Of a stretch of DNA of 64,000 nt, positions 15,611 to 24,825 are shown one piece after another. Within the stretch, counting starts at the first letter, position 1. Every line of letters begins with the position of its first letter. A program made the position numbers and the translations under genes. Origin of the DNA: Archangiaceae bacterium (lineage in GTDB: Bacteria > Myxococcota > Myxococcia > Myxococcales > Myxococcaceae); assembly GCA_016714225.1 (NCBI GenBank), contig JADJNS010000027.1:62001-126000 (forward strand), given 5' to 3'. Below the pieces are notes generated by a model, which was given only the letters and a program-made list of their open reading frames with translations, did not search any database and was not told the DNA's origin.

Positions 15611-17005
15611 ATGCGACTTCGCTGGAACGTCATCATCGGCAGCCTCACCATCATTCCGGGGCTCCTCTTCGGCGGCGTGGCGACCGGGTACCTGCTGGGC
15701 GGCCTGGCCGACAAGCACCTGTTCGTGGGCGCCCACCACCTGGTGAACGTGGTGCTGTTGCTGCTGGTGTTCGTGATGGTGATCGCCACCGCGCTCACCC
15801 TCGCCGAGCGCAAGTGGAGCGCGATGATGCAGAACCGCATCGGCCCCAACCGCGCGCGCCTGCCCTTTCTCGAGAACAGCGCGCTCTCGGGAGTGCCGCA
15901 CGTGATCACCGACGTGCTGAAGCTGCTCACCAAGGAAGCGTTCATTCCCAAAGACGCGAGCAAGCTGCTCTTCAACCTGGCGCCCATGCTGGCGTTCGCG
16001 CCGGTGTTCGCGCTGTTCGCGATCGTGCCCGCGGGGCCGACGGTGAACGTGTTCGGGTTCGACATCGAGATGGTGGCGGCGAACCCCGACTTCGGCCTGC
16101 TCTACCTGTTCGGCATCGCCTCGCTGGCGGTGTACGGCACCTCGCTCGCCGGCTGGAGCAGCAACAACAAGTTCGCGCTGCTCGGCGGCGTGCGCGCGTC
16201 GTCGCAGATGATCTCGTACGAGGTCGCGCTGGGCCTGGGCCTGGTGGGCATGATGATCGCGTTCTCGACGGTGCAGCTGGGTGGCCCCGCCGGCATGTCT
16301 GACCTGCAGTCGCACTACCTGCCGGGCTGGTCGACCTATCTGGGGCCCATCGACGTGGGCGTGCCGCAGTGGGGCTTCTTGCTGCAGCCGGCCGGGTTCA
16401 TTCTGTTCTTTGCCGCCGCGTTCGCCGAGACCAAGCGCGCGCCGTTCGACGTGCCGGAAGGCGAGAGCGAGATCATCGGCTACTTCGTGGAGTACTCGGG
16501 CATGCAGTTCGGCCTGTTCATGATCGCCGAGTTCGTCGAGGTGGTGGTGCTCTCGGGCGTGCTGATCGCCATCTTCTTCGGCGGCCCGTACCTGCCCTTC
16601 GGCAACCTGTGGCTGAAGAGCCTGTTCGGGCCCGACTGGCAGTGGCTGTACGGCTCGATTCTGGGCACGGTGTTCTGGCTCAAGGTGGTGCTGCTCTGTT
16701 ACCTGCAGCTGGCGATTCGGTGGACCTTCCCCCGCTTCCGCTACGACCAGATTCAGACGCTGGGGTGGAAGATTCTGCTCCCCATCGGCCTGGCGAACGT
16801 CTTCATCTCGGGCGCGCTGATTCTCTGGGACCCTTCGCTCAAGGCGCTGGCCATCGCCGGCGGCATCGAGATTCTGGTGCTGGTGGCGCTGACCTTGACC
16901 CCCACTCCGGCGAAGTCGAGGGCCGACGCGCACATCGGGCATCACGGCCCGGTCGACGAGCACGGCCACGGCGCCGATCATGCGCTGCCCGCGGGGCACC
17001 ACTGA
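15611..17005 (+). CDS. nuoH: NADH-quinone oxidoreductase subunit H
   Basis: 464 residues, a polytopic membrane subunit that joins the quinone site to the proton-pumping arm. Hallmarks: AERKWSAMMQNRIGPNRA in the first cytoplasmic loop, the LLTKEAFIPKDASK loop, AFAETKRAPFDVPEGESEI and RWTFPRFRYDQ. It is longer than the usual 320-430 residues because of a periplasmic loop insertion (HYLPGWSTYLGPIDVGVPQW) and a His-rich tail (HIGHHGPVDEHGHGADH), which could bind metal. It starts 2 bp after nuoG and ends 1 bp before nuoI. Confidence 0.95.
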   Translation: MRLRWNVIIGSLTIIPGLLFGGVATGYLLGGLADKHLFVGAHHLVNVVLLLLVFVMVIATALTLAERKWSAMMQNRIGPNRARLPFLENSALSGVPHVITDVLKLLTKEAFIPKDASKLLFNLAPMLAFAPVFALFAIVPAGPTVNVFGFDIEMVAANPDFGLLYLFGIASLAVYGTSLAGWSSNNKFALLGGVRASSQMISYEVALGLGLVGMMIAFSTVQLGGPAGMSDLQSHYLPGWSTYLGPIDVGVPQWGFLLQPAGFILFFAAAFAETKRAPFDVPEGESEIIGYFVEYSGMQFGLFMIAEFVEVVVLSGVLIAIFFGGPYLPFGNLWLKSLFGPDWQWLYGSILGTVFWLKVVLLCYLQLAIRWTFPRFRYDQIQTLGWKILLPIGLANVFISGALILWDPSLKALAIAGGIEILVLVALTLTPTPAKSRADAHIGHHGPVDEHGHGADHALPAGHH

Positions 17006-17006
17006 C

Positions 17007-17735
17007 ATGGATCACGCACACGATCATCACGACGAGGCGTCCAAGCCGACCGACGTTCGGGAGCGGTTGTTTCTCCCCGAGCTGCTGCACGGCCTGGCGA
17101 TCTCGACGCGCAAGTTTCTCCGCAACCTGTTCGGCGAGCGCGACCCGAACCCCCAGGTGGTCGACCGCACCGGCCTCTCGCTGGTGACCACGGTGCAGTA
17201 CCCGGACGAGAAGCCGATCTACCCGCCGGGCTACCGCGGGCTGCACCGCCTGGTGCCGCGCGAAGACGGCAAGCCGCGCTGCGTGGCTTGCTACATGTGC
17301 GCCACCATCTGCCCGGCGCAGTGCATCTACATCGAGGCCGGCGAGTACTCCGACGACGATCACGCGACCGAGTCGCGGGTGATCGAGAAGTACCCCACCC
17401 AGTTCGTGATCGACGAGCTGCGGTGCGTGGTGTGCGGCCTGTGCGTCGACGCGTGCCCGAAAGACGCGATTCGCATGGACACGTACAAGCACACCCCCGC
17501 CGAGTACACCCGGCAGGGCTTCGTCTACGACATTCCCCGGCTGCTGCGCGGGCCGCCGGTCACGCACCCCTCCGACCCCTGGTACAAGCGCGGCTCGTCG
17601 GAAGAGCCCGACCACGTGCACAAAGAAGCCCACACCCGCATCGGCGAGGGCCTGGTGCCGCTCAAGCTGCCGGGTGGGCATCGGGTCGAGGTCGATACGT
17701 CGAACCCCGTCGCAGTGACGAAGTTCATCAAGTAG
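17007..17735 (+). CDS. nuoI: NADH-quinone oxidoreductase subunit I
   Basis: 242 residues from the ATG at 17007. Two 4Fe-4S ferredoxin motifs are present: CVACYMCATICPAQC and CVVCGLCVDACPKDA, the clusters that pass electrons toward NuoB. The N-terminus is His-rich (MDHAHDHHDE) and continues the His-rich tail of NuoH. The C-terminal 60 residues after the clusters are longer than in E. coli and typical of deltaproteobacteria. It is the last gene of the cluster; nuoA, B, E, F and J-N are not in this window. Confidence 0.95.
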   Translation: MDHAHDHHDEASKPTDVRERLFLPELLHGLAISTRKFLRNLFGERDPNPQVVDRTGLSLVTTVQYPDEKPIYPPGYRGLHRLVPREDGKPRCVACYMCATICPAQCIYIEAGEYSDDDHATESRVIEKYPTQFVIDELRCVVCGLCVDACPKDAIRMDTYKHTPAEYTRQGFVYDIPRLLRGPPVTHPSDPWYKRGSSEEPDHVHKEAHTRIGEGLVPLKLPGGHRVEVDTSNPVAVTKFIK

Positions 17736-17890
17736 CGAGGGGCGTTCTGAGCGAAGCGAGCAGCGCAGGGTCGAACGAGGCTGCGCGTCCGCTCCTGCGC
17801 GCGAATGGGGCAGTGACGGCTGGCTGCGCTCATAAGGTCGGTGGTTTGAACGACGCGGGGGCGCGAGGCGCGGTGAGTGCCCGAGCTGAA

Positions 17891-18004
17891 GTGAGACGGG
17901 AGGTCCCGTCTCACGCCCGCAGAGAGCTCCACCCCCTGAGACGAGATGTCCCGTCTCAGGCCCCCGGAGAGCTCCACGCCCTGAGACGAGATGTCTCGTC
18001 TCAG
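17891..18004. repeat. Three 24-bp palindromes at an exact 45-bp period
   Basis: Palindromes start at 17891, 17936 and 17981. The first has arms GTGAGACGGGA/TCCCGTCTCAC around GG; the third has arms CTGAGACGAGA/TCTCGTCTCAG around TG; the second is like the third with one mismatch. The 21-bp spacers are also alike, sharing GAGAGCTCCAC. They lie in the 343-bp gap between nuoI and the permease gene. The rest of that gap (17736-17890) shows no gene. Confidence 0.85.
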
Positions 18005-18078
18005 CCCCGCGCATCGCCGCGGTCGGGGCGGCCCAGCCGACCATTGCAGCCTACGACCGATGGACTCATGGTGGCCGC

Positions 18079-19380
18079 GTGAGCGGCGACCGCCGGCGCA
18101 TTCTTCCGCTCGCGCTGCTGCAGATCTCGTCGGGCATGCCGTACGGGTTTCTCATCACCGGCGCGTTCGTGACGTACCTGCGCACCAGCGACGTCTCGCT
18201 CACCGACATCGGCATTCTGTCGCTGGTGTCGCTGCCGTGGAACGTGAAGTTCCTCTGGGCGCCACTGGTCGATCGGTTCGCGTTCGGGTGGCCCGATCGC
18301 CGGCGGAGCTGGGTGCTGATGAGCCAGGTGATGCTGTCGTTGAGCTTCATCGCCATCGCCGCGCTGGTGTGGAACGGTCTGGTGCTCGACACCCGCACCT
18401 TGTGGATGCTGGGCGGCGTGGCGTTCTTCATCGCGCTGGCGGCGGCGACCCAGGACATCGCGGTCGATGCGTTCGCAGTCGAGTACCTGCGCCCCGAAGA
18501 GCAGGGGCCGGCGAGCGGCATGCGCACGGTGTTCTGGAGGGTGGGCTTTCTGCTCTGCAGCGGGGTGGCGATCGCAGCGGCCGACCCGGCGCTGTGGGCG
18601 AAGGCGGGGCACCCCATCGGCAAGAACGACGCGTGGCCGTGGGTGTTCGCCGCGATCGCGGTGCTGTTTCTGCCGCTGGTGGTGCTGACGATCTTCTGCC
18701 CGCCGGCCGAGAAGCCGGCAGTCGCTCCGCGCTCGCTGATGAGCGCGGTGGTCGAGCCGCTCACCAGCTACTTCAGCCGGCCCGGCGCCATCGTGGTGGC
18801 GTTGTTCCTCATCTTCTACAAATTCGGCGACAACCTCTCGTCGAGCATGTGGATACCGTTCATGGTCGACAAGGGCATCACCCGCGTCGAGATCGGTCTG
18901 CTGAACAAGACGCTCGGCACGGTCTCGGTGCTGGCCGGGGTGGCGATCGGCGGCGCGGCGGTGCCGAAGATCGGTCTGGGCCGCGCGCTGTGGATCTTCG
19001 GTGTGGTGCAGGGGCTCTCGAGCGCCTTCTACGGAGTCGCCGCGCTGGCCGACGGCGCGCGCTGGGCGGTGTACCTGGCGATCGCCGGTGAGAACCTGGC
19101 CATCGGCCTGGGAACTCCCGCGATGCTCACCCTGTGCCTGCGGCTGTGCGAGAAGAAGTACGGAGCCACCCAGTACGCCCTGCTCTCGAGCCTGTTCGCG
19201 CTGGGCCGCTGGGCCACCGGGCCGCCGGCCGGGTACATCGCCGAGAAGACGAGCTACACGTTTCTGTTCTTCTTCGCGGTGCTGGCCGCGGTGCCGGGGC
19301 TGGTGCTGCTGCAGCGCATCGCCCCCCTGGGCCAGCGCGAGGTCGCCACCGCCGCCATACCGGCGAGTGAACCGAGCTGA
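18079..19380 (+). CDS. AmpG-like major facilitator permease
   Basis: 433 residues, GTG start, 12 predicted membrane spans. The pattern SLPWNVKFLWAPLVDRF and ATQDIAVDAFAVEYL is shared with the AmpG muropeptide importer and the related acetyl-CoA transporter group, so a muropeptide or similar anhydro-sugar substrate is a reasonable guess but not shown. The charged loop between spans 2 and 3 (DRFAFGWPDRRRSW) is typical of MFS. No wall-recycling genes are adjacent. It follows the palindromic repeats by 75 bp, so they sit in its leader or promoter region. Confidence 0.85.
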   Translation: MSGDRRRILPLALLQISSGMPYGFLITGAFVTYLRTSDVSLTDIGILSLVSLPWNVKFLWAPLVDRFAFGWPDRRRSWVLMSQVMLSLSFIAIAALVWNGLVLDTRTLWMLGGVAFFIALAAATQDIAVDAFAVEYLRPEEQGPASGMRTVFWRVGFLLCSGVAIAAADPALWAKAGHPIGKNDAWPWVFAAIAVLFLPLVVLTIFCPPAEKPAVAPRSLMSAVVEPLTSYFSRPGAIVVALFLIFYKFGDNLSSSMWIPFMVDKGITRVEIGLLNKTLGTVSVLAGVAIGGAAVPKIGLGRALWIFGVVQGLSSAFYGVAALADGARWAVYLAIAGENLAIGLGTPAMLTLCLRLCEKKYGATQYALLSSLFALGRWATGPPAGYIAEKTSYTFLFFFAVLAAVPGLVLLQRIAPLGQREVATAAIPASEPS

Positions 19381-19590
19381 ACCGGGCGGGCAACCGCGTC
19401 GGGGTTCGGCACGACGGTGGCCGGCTCATCGCGAACCGCGCTTCGACTTTGCGGTCGGGCGGCGCCGCAGCACCCGGGCAGCCCCTTTCTGCGTGCGCCA
19501 CCTCAGACGGCCAGCGAGGGCACGGCAGGCCCGGTTGGGCCTTGCTGCACGACGCGAACGCGGTCAGCGAAGCGGCTGCCCGATGACTCC

Positions 19591-19887
19591 CTACACAGGG
19601 GAGATCGCGCGCGCGACGTCACCCGGGGTGCTCGCCGCGCGCGACGCAGCCCAGCGCCCCCTGTGGCCCCAGGTGGAGCCGAGCCCTTCCGGGTCGACGG
19701 GCACAGCGCACCGCGTGGCCAGATCCAGCACGCGTCGGGTGAGCTCCGACGACTCGGGTTCCCGACTGGCCTCCCGGTCGGCCCGGCGCAGGACGCGCGC
19801 GACGTCAGGCGCGCGGCTCGCCACGAGACTCCAATGGTGGGGCCAGGGAGTAGCCGGGGGACCACCGCGACGTGGGAGTAGAAAGGT
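19591..19887 (-). pseudogene. Possible 5'-truncated coding remnant
   Basis: A minus-strand open frame ending at 19591 has strongly G/C-ending codons (most of 76), like genuine genes here, and a natural-looking sequence (SRAPDVARVLRRADREAS, then LDLATRCAVPVDPEGLGS). It runs open upstream to a stop near 19888 without a good start; GTG at 19824 would give 77 residues. I do not recognise it. It may be a decayed gene or a small real one. Confidence 0.3.
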
Positions 19888-20027
19888 TCACCCAATGGGC
19901 ACGAACACTCCCAGCTCGAAGGGCTCGAGGCCGAACACCATGCTGGGCGAGCGCCTGGGACGCTCGAGGTCGCAGTTCAGCGGGCAATGCCCATCGACGA
20001 TGGCGCCCCCCCGGTGGAGCGAGCGTC

Positions 20028-20144
20028 GCGGCACCGACGTGCGGCACTGACGTGCGGCACTGACGTGCGGCACTGACGTGCGGCACCGACGTGCGGCACC
20101 GACGTGCGGCACCGACGTGCGGCACCGACGTGCGGCACCGACGT
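20028..20144. repeat. 13-bp minisatellite, nine copies
   Basis: Nine head-to-tail copies of GCGGCACCGACGT; copies 2-4 have T instead of C at position 8. The clustering of the variant shows spread by copying within the array. It is intergenic, 231 bp before the ferredoxin start. Confidence 0.95.
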
Positions 20145-20375
20145 GCGGCGGCTCTACCGGCGCGCAGCGGGCCACGCGAGCCCTCATTCGCATCCTGCCT
20201 GAGCGCGAGCAGAAAGGGGCTGCTCGAAGCGAGAAGGCGCGGCCTGCAGCGGCCGGGAGGGCAACACGGTGCGGTCACAGACGACGACCACCAGACCTCA
20301 GCGTGAGGCGCCCGCCAGACCGCGAGGCTCCGCGAAGACCCTCAGCGCCGCCGCCTGCTAGGCTCCCGGCCCGAG

Positions 20376-20736
20376 TTGAAGCGCTACCGCATGGCCGTGT
20401 GCAAGGGCCCCGACTGCACCAAGGGCGGCGCCGACGCCGTGTTCTCGAAGGCCCGAACCCAGGCTCCCCCCAGCTGCGAGGTCTACCGCGGGGGGGTGCT
20501 ACGGGCTGTGTCACCTGGGCCCCAACGTGGTGCTGCGCGAAGACTCGGGCGGCAAGCGCGACCCGTTCTCACGCGAAGACTTTCAGCTGATGCGCACCGC
20601 GGGCGAGACGTACTACTGGCACATGACGCCCGAGAAGGTCGAGCGGGTGCTCGAGCGCCACGTGGCGCAAGGCGAGCGCCAGGGCGACCTGGTCGGCGAC
20701 CCCACCCGCGAAGACGATTTCAGGAACAAAACTTAA
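20376..20736 (+). pseudogene. Thioredoxin-like 2Fe-2S ferredoxin, frameshifted
   Basis: Two overlapping frames together give a complete (2Fe-2S) ferredoxin-like protein of about 119 residues: VCKGPDCTKGG and CEVYRGG in the first frame, then CYGLCHLGPNVVLREDSGG in the second, making the four-Cys pattern (two Cys, a spacer, CxxxC). The break is in a run of seven Gs at 20490-20496, where six would restore the frame. So this is either a homopolymer error or a real loss of function. Start TTG at 20376 or ATG at 20391. Such ferredoxins carry electrons; here there is no partner gene. It ends 40 bp before the phosphoesterase. Confidence 0.75.
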
Positions 20737-20776
20737 CGGCGCCGGGTTCGAGCGCCCGCCACACTGGCGAGTACCG

Positions 20777-21925
20777 ATGTCTCTCTCTCTGCGGCTCATG
20801 TTCGGTGCGGTCTTTCTGCTGGTGGCGGTGGCGATGCACGCCTACCTGTACCGGCGGTTGGTGTCCGATCTGACCCGCCGCCGCGCCGTGCGGCTCACCG
20901 CGGTGAGCGGCTTCGGCGCGCTGGGCGTGGTCTCGATGGTGGGCTTCGCGCGCATGCGCCTGGCCGAGCCGGGCGTGTTCAGCGCAGTGCTCCCGGTCTG
21001 GTTCGGGCTGGTCATCTACGTGGTGCTGGCGCTGCTGATCGCCGACCTGGGCCGGTGGCTGTTCACCGCGCGCACGCCGAAGAACGTCTCGGAAGAGCGC
21101 CGCGACTTTCTCGCCAAGGCGGTGGCGGTCTCGGGTGTGGTTGCAGGCTCGAGCCTGGCGTCTTTCGGAGCCTTTCGCGCCTTCGCGCCGGCGCAGATCA
21201 CCGAGGTGCCGCTCAAGCTGGCGCGCCTGCCCAAGGCGCTCGACGGCTTCAGCATCGTTCAGCTGTCGGACGTTCACATCGGCCCGGTGCTGCAGCGCAG
21301 GTTTCTCGATGACCTGGTCGACCGCGCCAACTCGGCGAAGGGAGACCTGGTGGCGATCACCGGAGACCTGGTCGACAACGTGCCCCAGCACATCGGGCAC
21401 TCGGTCGAGGCGCTCACCCGGCTCAAGGCGAAGTACGGCACGTACTTCGTCACCGGCAACCACGACTACTACTCGGGCGCCGACGCGTGGGTGCAGGTGC
21501 TGCAGGGCTGGGGCGTGAACGTGCTCCGCAACCGCCGGGTCGAGATCGGCGACGCGGGTGCCTCGTTCGATCTGCTGGGCGTCGACGACTTCGGCGGGCG
21601 CGGGCTGGTGCACGACTACGACCTGGACAAGGCGATGGCCGGCCGAGACCCCGCTCGAGCCTCGGTGCTGCTCGCCCATCAGCCGGCCGGCTTCGACACC
21701 GTGGCCGAGCGGGGGCTCGACCTGCAGCTCTCGGGTCACACCCACGGGGGCCAGACTTTTCCCGCGACCGGCGTCGCCTCGCTGATGTGGGGCGAGCGGG
21801 CGCACGGGCTGTCGCAGACCCGGGGCTCGCACCTCTACGTGAGCCGCGGTTGCGGCTTCGTGGGGCCGACCACCCGGCTCGGCGCGCCCCCCGAGATCGT
21901 GAAGATCGTGCTGCTCTCGGCCTAG
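20777..21925 (+). CDS. Membrane-anchored metallophosphoesterase (YkuE/YaeI-like)
   Basis: 382 residues. Three or four membrane spans occupy the first 100 residues, followed by a twin-Arg-like ERRDFLAKAVAVSG segment and the calcineurin-like phosphoesterase domain with all metal-binding motifs: LSDVHIGP, GDLVDN, GNHDYYSG, LLAHQP and LSGHTHGGQ. Relatives hydrolyse UDP-diacylglucosamine or other phosphodiesters at the membrane; the substrate here is unknown. The stop codon TAG is part of the inverted-repeat arm that begins at 21922. Confidence 0.92.
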   Translation: MSLSLRLMFGAVFLLVAVAMHAYLYRRLVSDLTRRRAVRLTAVSGFGALGVVSMVGFARMRLAEPGVFSAVLPVWFGLVIYVVLALLIADLGRWLFTARTPKNVSEERRDFLAKAVAVSGVVAGSSLASFGAFRAFAPAQITEVPLKLARLPKALDGFSIVQLSDVHIGPVLQRRFLDDLVDRANSAKGDLVAITGDLVDNVPQHIGHSVEALTRLKAKYGTYFVTGNHDYYSGADAWVQVLQGWGVNVLRNRRVEIGDAGASFDLLGVDDFGGRGLVHDYDLDKAMAGRDPARASVLLAHQPAGFDTVAERGLDLQLSGHTHGGQTFPATGVASLMWGERAHGLSQTRGSHLYVSRGCGFVGPTTRLGAPPEIVKIVLLSA

Positions 21926-22106
21926 ATAGGCGAACCGCTAATCGTGCCGTAGCGAGGCAGCCGTCGGCCGGCACCGAGGCGGGCGCCCGAGGAACGAGCA
22001 GCGCAAGGCGTGCTGGTGGCCCGTCGAGCAGCGCAGAGACGGGGCCGCCCGCAGCAGGTAGGCCGCGGCTGCCGCAGTAGGCAGGATGAGCGGTTCGCCT
22101 ATCTAG
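21922..22106. repeat. 185-bp imperfect hairpin with perfect 18-bp ends
   Basis: CTAGATAGGCGAACCGCT at 21922-21939 recurs as its exact inverse at 22089-22106. Inside, the arms go on pairing imperfectly (for example GGCAGCCG with CGGCTGCC) for roughly 80 nt each side. The left end overlaps the stop codon of the phosphoesterase. It could be a MITE-like element, a structured RNA or a long terminator. Confidence 0.8.
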
Positions 22107-22131
22107 CGGGCCGAGCTTCGGCTCGACGGGC

Positions 22132-22767
22132 TCAGCGCCAGGCGCTGGTGGTGAGCTGAAAGCTGACCGTGCAGCCCTGAAAGCCGCGGCCGTTGCCCGA
22201 GCGCGCCTTCGCGTTGGCTTCGAGCGTGTCGCAGGTGGGCGGGTCATCGACCAGCGAGAAGGTGTCGGAGATCTCGACGTCGAGCGCGTTGCCCTTGTCG
22301 GTCAGCAGCCACGAGGTGGTGTCGAGAATGTTGCAGCCGCCCACGCCGGTGGGGGTCTTCGACTCGCTGTTGTACGACAGCTCGGTGGTCGCCACGTCGA
22401 ACACCACGTTGTGCTCGTCGGGCATGCAGGTCGACTCGTCGAGCTGGGTGCACGACATCAAGGTCGCCTTCTTGGCATCGGCCGACGCCTTGTAGACGAG
22501 GAAGTACGAGATCTGATCGAGCTTCCCGTTCATGTTGGTGTCTTCGCCGGTGTCGAGCAGCCCGTTGTGGTTGGCGTCTTCGTCGACGCTGGCCGACAGG
22601 GGCGCATTGTCCATGCGGAACTTGGGGTCGTCGGTGCAGTTGTCGTTGAAGGCGACGGTCGAGGTCTCGATCTTCCAGAAGTAGGTGACGTTCGACTGGG
22701 GCCCGGGCTTGCCGGGCCCGCACGCAGCGGCGGCCACGGCCAGGGCTGCCAGAACGAAGGTTCGCAT
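22132..22767 (-). CDS. Lipoprotein with Asp/Asn-rich calcium-type loops
   Basis: 211 residues from the ATG at 22767, chosen because a lipoprotein signal begins there (MRTFVLAALAVAAAACGPG). The middle carries DEDANHNGLLDTGEDTNMNG, a run of the kind found in thrombospondin type 3 and dockerin loops, so Ca2+ binding is likely. The rest is beta-rich with four cysteines that may pair (C in NCTDDP, SCTQ, TCMP, GGCN). I do not recognise a named family. It follows the ABC-F gene on the same strand by 82 bp. Confidence 0.75.
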   Translation of the reverse strand: MRTFVLAALAVAAAACGPGKPGPQSNVTYFWKIETSTVAFNDNCTDDPKFRMDNAPLSASVDEDANHNGLLDTGEDTNMNGKLDQISYFLVYKASADAKKATLMSCTQLDESTCMPDEHNVVFDVATTELSYNSESKTPTGVGGCNILDTTSWLLTDKGNALDVEISDTFSLVDDPPTCDTLEANAKARSGNGRGFQGCTVSFQLTTSAWR

Positions 22768-22849
22768 CGGTGACGAGTGTGGCTTGCGCATGGTGGCATT
22801 TGCAACGAGACGGCCGGCCTGGTGCTTGTAGACGGTGACACTGGCCAAA

Positions 22850-24790
<1,941 letters not shown>

Positions 24791-24798
24791 GTAACTGT

Positions 24799-24804
24799 CC
24801 TATA
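24799..24804 (-). promoter_or_regulatory. -10-like hexamer for the ABC-F gene
   Basis: On the minus strand TATAGG lies exactly 8 nt before the GTG start at 24790, with no Shine-Dalgarno between. This is the same spacing as in several other first genes of this window. No clear -35 box. Confidence 0.35.
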
Positions 24805-24825
24805 CCGTAGAACCAAGGCTCCTCG

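Larger units (their letters stand above)
19381..20375. other. Gene-poor 1-kb stretch
   Basis: Between the permease and the ferredoxin there is no convincing intact gene. It holds one open stretch on the minus strand that looks like an old coding fragment (19591-19887), the 13-bp minisatellite (20028-20144), and otherwise unremarkable GC-rich DNA. Confidence 0.6.

Noticed and set aside
17891..18004. The 45-bp units as a CRISPR array
   Set aside because: The spacers are nearly identical to each other, there are only three units and no cas genes.
20028..20144. The 13-bp repeats as a coding repeat
   Set aside because: Thirteen is not a multiple of three and no gene runs through it with a sensible start or product.
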